Origin: Vibrio ostreae
GTDB taxonomy: Bacteria; Pseudomonadota; Gammaproteobacteria; Enterobacterales; Vibrionaceae
Assembly (NCBI RefSeq): GCF_019226825.1
Contig: NZ_CP076643.1
Span: 2,976,001 to 3,040,000 of the forward strand
Direction: 5' to 3'
Length of the DNA stretch: 64,000 nucleotides
The notes under the pieces were generated by a model that saw only the letters and a program-made list of their open reading frames with translations, was not told where the DNA came from and ran no database searches. This document shows positions 28,032-38,177 of the stretch, in pieces; position 1 is the first letter of the stretch; every line of letters begins with the position of its first letter. Position numbers and translations under genes: made by a program.

Positions 28032-29363
28032 ATGTCTGAAATGACTCCTCGTGAGATTGTCCATGAACTGAACCGTCACATCATCGGACAGGATAAAGCG
28101 AAACGAGCGGTTGCGATTGCACTGCGTAACCGCTGGCGCCGTATGCAGCTCGAAGAGAGCCTGCGCGTTGAAGTGACGCCGAAAAATATTCTGATGATCG
28201 GTCCGACCGGTGTGGGTAAAACTGAAATTGCCCGTCGTCTGGCCAAACTGGCTAACGCGCCCTTCATCAAAGTTGAAGCGACCAAATTCACTGAAGTGGG
28301 TTACGTCGGCAAAGAAGTTGAAACCATCATCCGCGATCTGACGGATGTGGCGGTAAAACTGACCCATCAGCAGGCGATGGAGAAAGTGAAATTCCGCGCC
28401 GAAGAGCTGGCGGAAGAGCGTATTCTGGATGCCTTGCTGCCACCGGCGCGCGATGCGTGGGGCCAGGCCGAGCACAACGATGAGTCTTCCAATACCCGCC
28501 AGGTTTTCCGCAAGAAACTGCGAGAAAATAAACTGGATGACAAAGAGATTGAGATCGAAGTCGCTGCGCCGCAGATGGGCGTAGAGATCATGGCGCCTCC
28601 GGGCATGGAAGAGATGACCAACCAACTGCAGGGTCTGTTCCAGAATCTGGGTGGCGACACCAAGAAAAAGCGTAAGCTGAAAATCAAAGAAGCGCTCAAA
28701 GCACTGACTGAAGAAGAAGCGGCTAAGCTGGTTAATCAGGAAGAGCTGAAAGAACAGGCGATTTACAATGTTGAAAATAATGGCATTGTGTTTATCGACG
28801 AGATTGACAAAATCTGTAAACGCGGCGAGAGCTCAGGTCCGGATGTGTCCCGTGAAGGGGTGCAGCGTGATCTGCTGCCGTTGATTGAAGGCAGCACGGT
28901 ATCCACCAAGCATGGCATGGTGCGTACCGACCACATCCTGTTTATTGCTTCCGGCGCGTTCCAGGTGGCGAAGCCATCGGATCTGATCCCTGAGCTGCAG
29001 GGCCGTCTGCCGATTCGGGTTGAGCTGGAAGCGCTGTCGAGCAATGACTTTAAACGCATCCTGACCGAACCCAAAGCCTCACTGACCGAACAGTACATTG
29101 CGCTGATGAAAACCGAAGATGTCAATGTCGACTTTACCGAAGACGGCATCAAGCAGATTGCAGAGGCGGCGTGGCAGGTCAACGAGACAACGGAGAATAT
29201 CGGTGCCCGTCGTCTGCATACTGTGATGGAGCGTCTGATGGATGAAATCTCGTTTGACGCCACGGAAAAAGCCGGCGACAGCCTGACTATTGACGGTGCT
29301 TATGTCAGAGCTCGTCTGGGTGAGCTGGTGGAAGACGAAGACCTGAGCCGTTTCATCCTGTAA
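28032..29363 (+). CDS. hslU: ATP-dependent protease ATPase subunit HslU
   Basis: HslU is the AAA+ unfoldase ring that feeds HslV. The start ATG 28032 ([20 protein letters not shown]), with AGGAAAG upstream, gives 443 residues, identical in length to E. coli HslU. Walker A is [13 protein letters not shown] and Walker [12 protein letters not shown]. The pore motif GYVGKE lies in [12 protein letters not shown]. The inserted I-domain (about 110-240) is charged and helical. The C-terminal EDLSRFIL is the tail that docks into HslV. Confidence 0.97.
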   Translation: MSEMTPREIVHELNRHIIGQDKAKRAVAIALRNRWRRMQLEESLRVEVTPKNILMIGPTGVGKTEIARRLAKLANAPFIKVEATKFTEVGYVGKEVETIIRDLTDVAVKLTHQQAMEKVKFRAEELAEERILDALLPPARDAWGQAEHNDESSNTRQVFRKKLRENKLDDKEIEIEVAAPQMGVEIMAPPGMEEMTNQLQGLFQNLGGDTKKKRKLKIKEALKALTEEEAAKLVNQEELKEQAIYNVENNGIVFIDEIDKICKRGESSGPDVSREGVQRDLLPLIEGSTVSTKHGMVRTDHILFIASGAFQVAKPSDLIPELQGRLPIRVELEALSSNDFKRILTEPKASLTEQYIALMKTEDVNVDFTEDGIKQIAEAAWQVNETTENIGARRLHTVMERLMDEISFDATEKAGDSLTIDGAYVRARLGELVEDEDLSRFIL

Positions 29364-29408
29364 TCGGCCCGGTTTTACTCTGACCGTATAAAATTGTGCA
29401 TTTTTCTG

Positions 29409-29436
29409 AGCCCACCTTGATCTGGTGGGCTTTTTT
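29409..29436 (+). terminator. Intrinsic terminator of hslVU
   Basis: AGCCCACC and GGTGGGCT form an 8-bp stem with a 7-base loop, followed by TTTTT, about 45 bases past hslU. Confidence 0.87.
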
Positions 29437-29489
29437 GTGTTGTCAGGTTGGGCGTATACTGAACGTATGTTGATCAATCTCTCATCACT

Positions 29490-30407
29490 ATGAATAATTC
29501 ATTACGTATCTGGTTTGACGCCGCTCGCCCTAAAACGCTGCCGTTGGCACTGGTGTCGATTTTTACCGGCAGTGCTCTGGCTTTCTCATCCGGCCGTTTT
29601 ACTCCGGCGATTGCGGTGCTGGCGCTGTTAACCGCGACGCTGCTGCAGATCTTGTCTAATCTTGCTAATGACTACGGTGATGCCGTCAAAGGCACCGATA
29701 ATGAAAAACGGCTCGGTCCGATGCGGGCCATCCAGTCTGGTGAGGTATCACTGGCCGATATGAAGCAGGCGATCATCATTAATGTGGTGCTGACCATTGT
29801 TGCCGGTCTGGGACTGGTGCTGTATGCCCTCGACAGTCTGCAAAGCATTCTGGTCTTTATTGGTCTTGGCGTACTGGCGATGGCGGCGGCGATTGCGTAT
29901 ACCGTGGGTAATAAGCCCTATGGCTATGTTGGCCTGGGTGATTTGTCGGTGTTTATCTTTTTTGGTCTGCTCGGCGTATCCGGCACTTATTTTCTGCACA
30001 CCGGCTCGATTGACTGGAGCCTGTTTCTGCCCTCGCTAGGTTGCGGTCTGCTGGCGGTCGCGGTGCTCAATGTCAATAATATGCGTGACATCGAGAATGA
30101 TGCTGAATGCGGTAAGCGGACCGTGGCAGTACGTCTGGGTCAGCAACGCGCCAAGCACTATCACTTTCTGCTCCTGGCGGGTGCGCTGGTGGCATTTGGC
30201 GGCTATCTGCTGATGCAGAGTAAACCGGTCTGGATCAGCCTGCCGTTTCTGCTCAGCCTGATTATTGTTACCCGCCACAGCCGTGCGGTATGGGCGACCC
30301 AAAAGCCGGCCCAGATTGCCCCTATGCTACCGGCGATCGTCAAATGTTCGCTGGTGACTAACCTTTTGTTTGTTGGGGTAGTTATCGCGCAAACTCTGAC
30401 GAGTTAA
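29490..30407 (+). CDS. menA: 1,4-dihydroxy-2-naphthoate polyprenyltransferase
   Basis: MenA attaches the isoprenoid tail in menaquinone synthesis, needed by the fumarate reductase also encoded in this window. The 305-residue UbiA-family membrane protein has about eight helices and the Asp-rich prenyl-diphosphate site NLANDYGDAVKGTDN. A second polar motif, NNMRDIENDAECGKRT, is the other substrate/metal site. The order hslU-menA-rraA is as in E. coli. Confidence 0.95.
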   Translation: MNNSLRIWFDAARPKTLPLALVSIFTGSALAFSSGRFTPAIAVLALLTATLLQILSNLANDYGDAVKGTDNEKRLGPMRAIQSGEVSLADMKQAIIINVVLTIVAGLGLVLYALDSLQSILVFIGLGVLAMAAAIAYTVGNKPYGYVGLGDLSVFIFFGLLGVSGTYFLHTGSIDWSLFLPSLGCGLLAVAVLNVNNMRDIENDAECGKRTVAVRLGQQRAKHYHFLLLAGALVAFGGYLLMQSKPVWISLPFLLSLIIVTRHSRAVWATQKPAQIAPMLPAIVKCSLVTNLLFVGVVIAQTLTS

Positions 30408-30482
30408 TGTGCACAATGTCATTGCATTGACTCAACGACCCGATATACTCGTTTAAAGACTGTTCGCAAAGAGACTCAAGCT

Positions 30483-31037
30483 ATGGAATATAACACCTCT
30501 GCGTTATGTGATATCTATCTCGACCAGGTGGATGTGGTAGAACCCATGTTTAGCAATTTTGGCGGCTGTGCTTCCTTCGCGGGGCAGGTCACGACCATTA
30601 AATGTTTTGAAGATAATGGTCTTATCCGCGAAACCCTCGAGCAGGACGGCCTGGGCCGGGTACTGCTGATTGATGGGGGCGGCTCACTGCGTCGTGCGCT
30701 GATTGACGCTGAACTGGCGGCATTGGCGGAAGAGAACGAATGGGAAGGCATCGTGGTCTACGGCTGTGTACGTGAAGTCGACGAGCTGGAAGACATGAGT
30801 ATCGGCATTCAGGCCATGGCCTCGATCCCGGTTGGTGCCACCGCGCAGGGGATTGGTGAAGTGGATGTACCGGTCAATTTCGGTGGCGTCACTTTCCTGC
30901 CGGAAGATTATCTCTATGCGGACAATACCGGTATCATCTTGTCACAAGAGCCGCTCAACAGTGGTCTTGACGGTGAAGAAGATGAAGTGCTGGAAGAACT
31001 GGAAGAGATTCTGGACGATGACGACAGACTGCTCTGA
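30483..31037 (+). CDS. rraA: Ribonuclease E activity regulator RraA
   Basis: RraA binds RNase E and inhibits mRNA decay. The first 160 or so residues match the family ([65 protein letters not shown]). The protein has 184 residues against 161 in E. coli. The extra C-terminus is strongly acidic, with a Glu/Asp-rich stretch from about residue 160 ending DDDDRLL. This tail could affect partner binding; that is inference. Confidence 0.94.
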   Translation: MEYNTSALCDIYLDQVDVVEPMFSNFGGCASFAGQVTTIKCFEDNGLIRETLEQDGLGRVLLIDGGGSLRRALIDAELAALAEENEWEGIVVYGCVREVDELEDMSIGIQAMASIPVGATAQGIGEVDVPVNFGGVTFLPEDYLYADNTGIILSQEPLNSGLDGEEDEVLEELEEILDDDDRLL

Positions 31038-31051
31038 TCGTTACTGAAATT

Positions 31052-31078
31052 AAGCCGGCCTGACAGCCGGCTTTTTTG
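31052..31078 (+). terminator. Intrinsic terminator of rraA
   Basis: AAGCCGGC and GCCGGCTT form an 8-bp stem with a 6-base loop, followed by TTTT, 14 bases past the rraA stop. Confidence 0.87.
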
Positions 31079-31194
31079 TCGCGACCAGACAGTGAGCTTG
31101 TTGCTGGCAGACAGATTACTGCTGGTAGATAGCTTACGGCTGACAGAGATCTAGTGATGCGGCTTAAGGGTCGCAATGCGACTGACGTGTTGGC

Positions 31195-32565
31195 TTAGTG
31201 TGTCGCCGCGGAGCTGCCTGCTTGGTGGTGCGCGGCGCTAAAACGGCGGCGCAGCAGCACGGCGTACAGATAACCGAACACGCCGCCGAGGACATTGCCG
31301 CAGGCAATACCGATAAATAACCCTTCAATATCGAACAGCCATGACCCAAGCCAGGCCGCAGGCAGGGTAAACACAAACAGACGCATAAAACTCCACTGAA
31401 ACGCCTTGAGCGGCAGATGCAGGGCATTCAGCGCTGATACCAGCATCATTACCACTCCCTGACAGCCGTAGCTGAACGGCACCACCAGCAGGTAATGCCA
31501 TAACAGATCACGCACCGCCTGCTCTTGTGAGAACAGCGCCGCGAGCGGAATGCTCAGTGGCACCATCATGATAAAAATCATCAGTTGAAACAGCAGGGCA
31601 AAACGCAGGCTGAGGAACAGGCCGGCAAAACTGCGCTGCGGATTCCCCGCGCCCAGATTCTGCGCCATAAACGGCGTCAGCACCGAAGTCAGCGACATCA
31701 GTACCAGGATCAGAATGGATTCAATCCGCTGTGCCGCACCATAAGCTGCCACCGCTGCCGTACCGTGACTGGAGAGCAGCTTCATCAGCAGTGCGCCGCA
31801 GATAGGGTTCATGGCGGTGGAGAGCGCGGCCGGAGTACCGATTTTCAGGATCTGGCGCCAGTCGTGCAGCAAATAATTGAGGCGCGGCACAGCCAGCAGG
31901 TGTTCGCGTTTGATCAGCACATACCCGGAGCCGAGCAGAGCGCCGAGCCAGGATACAGCGCTGGCAATCGCCGCGCCCTGCATGCCCAGTTCGGGAAACG
32001 GACCGTAGCCAAAGATCAGCAGCGGATCGAGGCCGCCGTTAATCGCTCCGGCTAGCAGCATCATTTTCGCCGGTGTTTTGGTGTCACCGGTGGCGCGAAT
32101 CGCGCTGTTGCCGGCCATCGGGATCACCAGCAGCGGAATCGTCAGGTACCACACCTGCATATACTGTTCGATCAGCGGCAGTAGCTCAGGTTTGGCGCCC
32201 AGTGCCAGAAACAGCGGCTCGATAGTGAAGAAGCCGCTGAGTGAGGCGAGCGTGACCAGGCACACGGCCAGGATCAGACCATGAGTGGCAAAACGGGCGG
32301 CATTCGGGGCTTCGCCCTGGCCGAGCAGACGGCCGATGCTGGTCGATAGGCCAACGCCGATGCCCATGGTGATACAGTTGACGGCAAACGTGACCGGAAA
32401 GGTATAACTGATCGCCGCCAGGGCATCTGTACCGAGCAGAGAGATGAAAAAGGTGTCGACCAGATTGAACATCAGAATCGCTATCATGCCGACGACCATA
32501 GGGAGGGTCATCTGGCGCAATACCAGCGCAATCGGTGCCGAGAGCAGGCCGTGTTTATCGTTCAT
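31195..32565 (-). CDS. MATE family multidrug/Na+ efflux transporter
   Basis: This is a 456-residue inner-membrane transporter with about twelve hydrophobic segments in two similar halves, the MATE layout. Characteristic pieces include MTLPMVVGMIAILMFNLVDTFF near the start and NLGAGNPQRS in the loop opening the second half. MATE proteins export cationic drugs in exchange for Na+ or H+; the substrate cannot be told from sequence. The start ATG 32565 is clear. It is divergently placed neither with rraA nor tpiA and looks monocistronic. Confidence 0.9.
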   Translation of the reverse strand: MNDKHGLLSAPIALVLRQMTLPMVVGMIAILMFNLVDTFFISLLGTDALAAISYTFPVTFAVNCITMGIGVGLSTSIGRLLGQGEAPNAARFATHGLILAVCLVTLASLSGFFTIEPLFLALGAKPELLPLIEQYMQVWYLTIPLLVIPMAGNSAIRATGDTKTPAKMMLLAGAINGGLDPLLIFGYGPFPELGMQGAAIASAVSWLGALLGSGYVLIKREHLLAVPRLNYLLHDWRQILKIGTPAALSTAMNPICGALLMKLLSSHGTAAVAAYGAAQRIESILILVLMSLTSVLTPFMAQNLGAGNPQRSFAGLFLSLRFALLFQLMIFIMMVPLSIPLAALFSQEQAVRDLLWHYLLVVPFSYGCQGVVMMLVSALNALHLPLKAFQWSFMRLFVFTLPAAWLGSWLFDIEGLFIGIACGNVLGGVFGYLYAVLLRRRFSAAHHQAGSSAATH

Positions 32566-32725
32566 ATCTGTTTCTGCAAGCCGGTTGGTGATGTATGAAG
32601 CCGCCGGGAGACTCGCGCCTGTGGGCTCAGATGAAGACGGATAGGCGAGTGTGGCAGCGCAATATAATAAGGATACCTGATATTGGCGGGGGGCACTAGC
32701 ACGCTGACGGTAAGGCGCAGCAACG

Positions 32726-32753
32726 AAAAAAGGCCGGCAAGCCGACCTTTTTT
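32726..32753 (-). terminator. Intrinsic terminator of tpiA
   Basis: AAAAAAGGCCGGC and GCCGACCTTTTTT flank a two-base loop with one mismatched pair. It begins 15 bases past the tpiA stop on the minus strand; A and T runs on both sides make it potentially bidirectional. Confidence 0.85.
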
Positions 32754-32767
32754 ATCCAGAAAAGCGA

Positions 32768-33538
32768 TTAAGCTTTGGCTTTTGCTGCTGCTTTAGCAAT
32801 CGCGGCAAAGCTTTTCGCATCCAGAGATGCGCCGCCAACCAGAGCACCGTCGATGTCTGGTTGGGCGAAGTAAGCTTCTGCGTTTTCTGGTTTTACTGAA
32901 CCGCCGTACTGGATGATCACTTGCTCAGCCACCGCTGCGTCTTTGGCTGCGATCAGGGCGCGGATAGAAGCGTGGATGCGCTGTGCATCGTCTGCAGTCG
33001 CTGCTTTACCCGTACCGATTGCCCAGATTGGTTCGTAAGCGATGATCGCGCCGTTCAGGGCTTCTACGCCGTAAGCGTCGATCACTGCGTTGATTTGACG
33101 TGCGCATACCGCTTCAGTTTCGCCCGCTTCGTTTTGCGCTTCAGACTCACCGATACAGAAAACCGGAGTCAGGCCGTTTTCTTTCAGGAACGCAAATTTC
33201 TTCGCGACGAACTCGTCTGATTCGTGGTGGTATTCACGACGCTCTGAGTGACCGATGATGATGTGAGAAGCACCAAAATCTTTCAGCATAGCCGGAGACA
33301 TATCGCCAGTGAACGCACCGCTGTTGTTCAGGTCAGTGTTTTGTGCACCCAGGATCATCTTGTTGCCGCCTTCTGCGATCAGACGCTCAGCCAGATCCAG
33401 GTAAAGTGCCGGTGGCGCGACTGCCACGTCAACACCAGTTACACCTTCAAGTTCTGCATTCAGGCCAGCCAACAGTTCAGTCACCATTGCTTTGCTGCCA
33501 TTTAGTTTCCAGTTCCCCATCACTACAGGACGACGCAT
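32768..33538 (-). CDS. tpiA: Triosephosphate isomerase
   Basis: TpiA interconverts dihydroxyacetone phosphate and glyceraldehyde 3-phosphate. The 256 residues contain the N-terminal GNWKLNGS (catalytic Lys), the catalytic His in IIGHSERR, the catalytic Glu in [15 protein letters not shown] and the phosphate loop [20 protein letters not shown] precedes the ATG on the minus strand. Codon choice is biased as in highly expressed genes, like groEL nearby. Confidence 0.97.
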   Translation of the reverse strand: MRRPVVMGNWKLNGSKAMVTELLAGLNAELEGVTGVDVAVAPPALYLDLAERLIAEGGNKMILGAQNTDLNNSGAFTGDMSPAMLKDFGASHIIIGHSERREYHHESDEFVAKKFAFLKENGLTPVFCIGESEAQNEAGETEAVCARQINAVIDAYGVEALNGAIIAYEPIWAIGTGKAATADDAQRIHASIRALIAAKDAAVAEQVIIQYGGSVKPENAEAYFAQPDIDGALVGGASLDAKSFAAIAKAAAKAKA

Positions 33539-33769
33539 AGGAATATCTCCAATTTCAATTAATAAAAAAAACCTGATTGCGACTGAATATAACAGATAAA
33601 ACTGAGCAGATCATGACTCCGGTCATGACTTTCTGGGATCTTATCCAGTGCCGCACGTGTGCGGCAGTGATCTGCTATACAGAATAGAGGGGATATGCTC
33701 GGATTTTGTGCTGCGACTTGCTATTAGTGTCAGTTTACTATGATGAAATGACGTAACAGGGAAGTGACT

Positions 33770-34117
33770 ATGCCTAATTTGGTGCTGGAGTACTCTAATT
33801 CAGTTGAGGAGCGCGTCAATGTGCAGGGGCTGCTGGAAGATCTCCATCAAGTGATGATTGAGTCCGGATTATTTGATGTGCTGACGGTGAAATCACGCAC
33901 CCTGCGCTGTCATCACTGGTTGATTGGCGATCAGGCCGACAGTGAAGACTTTATTTATATCAGTGTCGAAGTGATGTCCGGTTACAGCGCTGAGCAGAAG
34001 CAGGCGTTATCGCAGCAACTGATGCAAGTGCTCGACAGCCAGACCGGGCAGGTACGTAGCTTATCGGTCAGTATTCGTGAATTGGATCAGGCCTGTTTCC
34101 GTAGTGTGATGCATTGA
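33770..34117 (+). CDS. 5-carboxymethyl-2-hydroxymuconate isomerase family protein
   Basis: The start chosen is ATG 33770 (MPNLVLEYSNSVEE), with AGGGAAG upstream; removal of Met would expose Pro1, the catalytic base of this tautomerase family. The 115 residues match the HpaF/CHMI fold length. The classic role is aromatic (homoprotocatechuate) breakdown, but no other such gene is nearby, so the true substrate is unknown. It is followed after 32 bases by the DUF805 gene. Confidence 0.8.
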   Translation: MPNLVLEYSNSVEERVNVQGLLEDLHQVMIESGLFDVLTVKSRTLRCHHWLIGDQADSEDFIYISVEVMSGYSAEQKQALSQQLMQVLDSQTGQVRSLSVSIRELDQACFRSVMH

Positions 34118-34149
34118 CATTCCGCCAGCCCGGGCCCAAAGGAGAGGTT

Positions 34150-34608
34150 ATGTCGTTAAGAGTTATGTCTTTAGATTCACAATCGTTACAGCAGTTGCTG
34201 TTCTCTTTTCAGGGCCGGGTCGGACGGCGTACCTTCTGGATCTGGAATCTGTGCTACTACCTGAGTATCGTGGTCTTTATTCAGCTGTGTCACCGCCTGG
34301 TGCCGGGGCTGGCTCCGGTCCTGATCCCTTTGCTGCTGCTGGTATTACTCATCCCCGATCTGGCCGTCACCGCCAAACGCTGGCACGATCGCAATAAAAC
34401 CAGCTGGTGGTTGCTGCTCAATGTGCCGCTGGTGATCGGGCGTATGATGGTGCCGGGCGCCGAAGATGACATGGCCACCACGCCGACCTTGCTGGATACC
34501 GGAGCGACCCTGCTGGCGCTGCTGTGTGGCAGTTGGATTTTAATTGAGTGTGGCTTGTTACCCGCCGTTGAAGACAACAACCGGTTCGGCCCGCCGGAGC
34601 AGGGCTGA
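34150..34608 (+). CDS. DUF805 family membrane protein
   Basis: The start ATG 34150 (MSLRVMSLDSQSLQQLLFSFQGRVGRRTFW) has GGAGAGG upstream. The 152 residues carry the DUF805 hallmark: an N-terminal 'F.GR..R..FW' entry followed by membrane helices (about 32-50, 55-75), then AKRWHDRNKTSWW and two more helices. Function is unknown for the family. It is probably co-transcribed with the preceding isomerase-family gene. Confidence 0.85.
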   Translation: MSLRVMSLDSQSLQQLLFSFQGRVGRRTFWIWNLCYYLSIVVFIQLCHRLVPGLAPVLIPLLLLVLLIPDLAVTAKRWHDRNKTSWWLLLNVPLVIGRMMVPGAEDDMATTPTLLDTGATLLALLCGSWILIECGLLPAVEDNNRFGPPEQG

Positions 34609-34673
34609 AACCGCTGACTTATCGCTCCGCTTGGGAGGATACCCTGGCATCCCCAGGATGCCCAGGATGAGTG

Positions 34674-35021
34674 TTAGCGCCAGGTGTCATTGCGCGGCCG
34701 GAATGGAATAACCTGCGCTTCACTTTGTTCATCCAGATCGCCATCCAGTGCATTGCGGAATTTTACCATCTGCATCGACAGTTCGCGCATCAGGGTCACA
34801 TTGGCGTGGTCGGGATTTTTGCAGTGACTGAGGATCAGGTCGATGTGGCTCTGCTGGGCCTGCAGTCTGGCCTGCATGCTATCTGAGGCCGACTGAATCA
34901 TCTCCTGACACATGGTGTGCTTAAAGCGGTTGAATCCATCCGGATCGGTTTTGGCCATTTCGACCAGTTCATCAAACGGTGGCAGCGTCTGCAGGGCTTC
35001 ATGGGTATGTGGGGGGGACAT
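34674..35021 (-). CDS. Conserved hypothetical protein, DUF3135-like
   Basis: This is a 115-residue soluble protein (MSPPHTHEALQTLPPFDELVEMAKTDP) with a mostly helical, charged sequence and no membrane segment. The start at 35021 is favoured over one seven codons upstream because AGGAG sits seven bases before it. The core LPPFDELVEMAKTDPDGFNRFKHTM resembles the DUF3135 family seen in Vibrio. Function unknown. It is convergent with the DUF805 gene. Confidence 0.75.
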   Translation of the reverse strand: MSPPHTHEALQTLPPFDELVEMAKTDPDGFNRFKHTMCQEMIQSASDSMQARLQAQQSHIDLILSHCKNPDHANVTLMRELSMQMVKFRNALDGDLDEQSEAQVIPFRPRNDTWR

Positions 35022-35163
35022 GGCTTGCTCCTGTGCCAGCATGGCATTGATGATGTTATCAATACCTCAAGCATAAGAGACAAAACGGCATACTGCCTGG
35101 CGGCTATGGGTGCTTCTCAAAAATGAGACGGCGCTGTTGGTGTGACGGCCAGTCAGCGCCTGA

Positions 35164-35781
35164 TCAGAGCGGATAAATCTGGTAGGTACAGCGCCGCTCA
35201 CCGGCAATGATATGTTCACTGCGTTCCACCCGGCATTCATCGCCGAGCAGGCGCTGAAACACGTTGAGCTCTGACTGACACAGATTCGGACAGCGTTGGG
35301 CGGCTTTACAGATAGGGCAGTGGTTTTCCACCAGCAGGTAGCCCTGCTCGGTCTGTTCCAGTTCGGCCATGTAGCCTTCCTGCTCGCGCAGTTCGACCAG
35401 TTTTTCCAGCTTCGCGGCCAGATCGGGGCAGTGTTGCACCGCTTGCTGATACTGGGCCAGTGTCTGCGCTTCACGCTCGGCGGCGACTTTAGCTAGCCCT
35501 TCTTTACCGAAAATGTGTTCTACCGCTTCGATAACCTGAATGGTCAGCTCGCCGTGGCGGTCGGCAAACTGATCATGGCCCTGTTTGGTCAGGGACCAGT
35601 GGCGGGTCGGACGGCCGACTTTGACCTTCACATCATGAAAGGCCAGAACACCGTCATCTTCTAAGGCCTGCAGGTGCTGACGGGCCCCCATGGTGGTGAT
35701 GCCTAAGTCTTCGGCAAGCTGTTTGGCGGTCACGGCACCTTCACGTTTGATGGTGTGTAAAATCCGGTCGATCGTCTTCAT
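35164..35781 (-). CDS. SufR-like winged-helix regulator with C-terminal Cys cluster
   Basis: The 205-residue protein starts with a winged helix-turn-helix (about 5-65; GAVTAKQLAEDLGITTMGARQHLQALEDDGVL). The C-terminus holds six cysteines, in HCPICKAAQRCPNLCQ, GDEC and GERRC. Taking the first, fourth, fifth and sixth gives C-X12-C-X14-C-X14-C, close to the C-X12-C-X13-C-X14-C iron-sulfur motif of SufR repressors. Binding of an Fe-S cluster is therefore likely but inferred. The second of two adjacent ATG codons is preferred because of GAGGG spacing. Target genes are unknown; it lies divergent from groESL. Confidence 0.8.
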   Translation of the reverse strand: MKTIDRILHTIKREGAVTAKQLAEDLGITTMGARQHLQALEDDGVLAFHDVKVKVGRPTRHWSLTKQGHDQFADRHGELTIQVIEAVEHIFGKEGLAKVAAEREAQTLAQYQQAVQHCPDLAAKLEKLVELREQEGYMAELEQTEQGYLLVENHCPICKAAQRCPNLCQSELNVFQRLLGDECRVERSEHIIAGERRCTYQIYPL

Positions 35782-35935
35782 CATTTCCCTCTTATTCCTC
35801 TGATCTATTATGGATAATCAGGTTAATAAAGCAAATTATTTACTATACACGGGCAAGGAAAACGTGCCGCAGTGCAGTGGCTGATGAATGACTGCGCAGA
35901 TTCGTTAATTTCATCACATTTTTTTCACTTCACCC

Positions 35936-35968
35936 CCTTGGGTTATGCTGTTTTATCCCCCCACATAT
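35936..35968 (+). promoter_or_regulatory. Sigma-32-like promoter of groESL
   Basis: CCTTGGG around 35936-35942 and CCCCACATAT around 35959-35968 resemble the heat-shock elements CTTGAAA and CCCCATNT with a spacer of about 16 bases. The site ends 66 bases before groES. groESL is heat-shock controlled in all gamma-proteobacteria studied. Confidence 0.65.
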
Positions 35969-36033
35969 CATTCACAAGCTGGTCACCCAGCGTTACATCA
36001 ACCAAATGGAAATTTAATCAGGAGAGACGACCG

Positions 36034-36324
36034 ATGAATATTCGTCCATTACATGACCGAGTTATCGTTGAACGCCAAGAAGTTGAATCTAAATCTGCTG
36101 GTGGAATTGTTCTCACTGGTTCTGCAGCTGAAAAGTCAACGCGCGGTAAAGTGCTTGCAGTAGGTAAAGGCCGCATTCTCGAAAACGGTACAGTTCTGCC
36201 TCTGGACGTGAAAGTTGGCGATGCAGTGATTTTTGCAGAAGGCTACGGCACCAAGTCAGAAAAAATCGACGGCAAAGAAGTACTGATTCTGTCTGAGAAC
36301 GACATTCTGGCAATCGTTGAGTAA
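36034..36324 (+). CDS. groES: Co-chaperonin GroES
   Basis: GroES is the 10-kDa lid of the GroEL folding chamber. The start ATG 36034 ([20 protein letters not shown]), with AGGAGAG upstream, gives 96 residues. The mobile loop [20 protein letters not shown] that contacts GroEL is present. groEL begins 54 bases downstream in the same operon. Confidence 0.98.
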   Translation: MNIRPLHDRVIVERQEVESKSAGGIVLTGSAAEKSTRGKVLAVGKGRILENGTVLPLDVKVGDAVIFAEGYGTKSEKIDGKEVLILSENDILAIVE

Positions 36325-36351
36325 TTGCTCCGAATCAAAACGATTAATTAA

Positions 36352-38016
<1,665 letters not shown>

Positions 38017-38037
38017 TCATCCCCTGATGCAGAAGAG

Positions 38038-38065
38038 AGCCGGAGTGAACACTCCGGCTTTTTTA
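38038..38065 (+). terminator. Intrinsic terminator of groESL
   Basis: AGCCGGAGT and ACTCCGGCT form a 9-bp stem with a GAAC loop, followed by TTTTT, about 20 bases past the groEL stop. Confidence 0.9.
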
Positions 38066-38177
38066 TGCCTGTTTGCCAGGCTGGCAGTAAAGATTTGTGC
38101 GCAGTGAAATGACACAAGCACTGGTAATTCGGCGGCGCTTTTTGCACACTAATCGGCTCTTACCAAGGAAGGACGTT

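Noticed and set aside
27705..28625. 306-codon open frame antisense to hslV/hslU
   Set aside because: It spans the junction of two intact genes on the other strand and has no motif or ribosome site.
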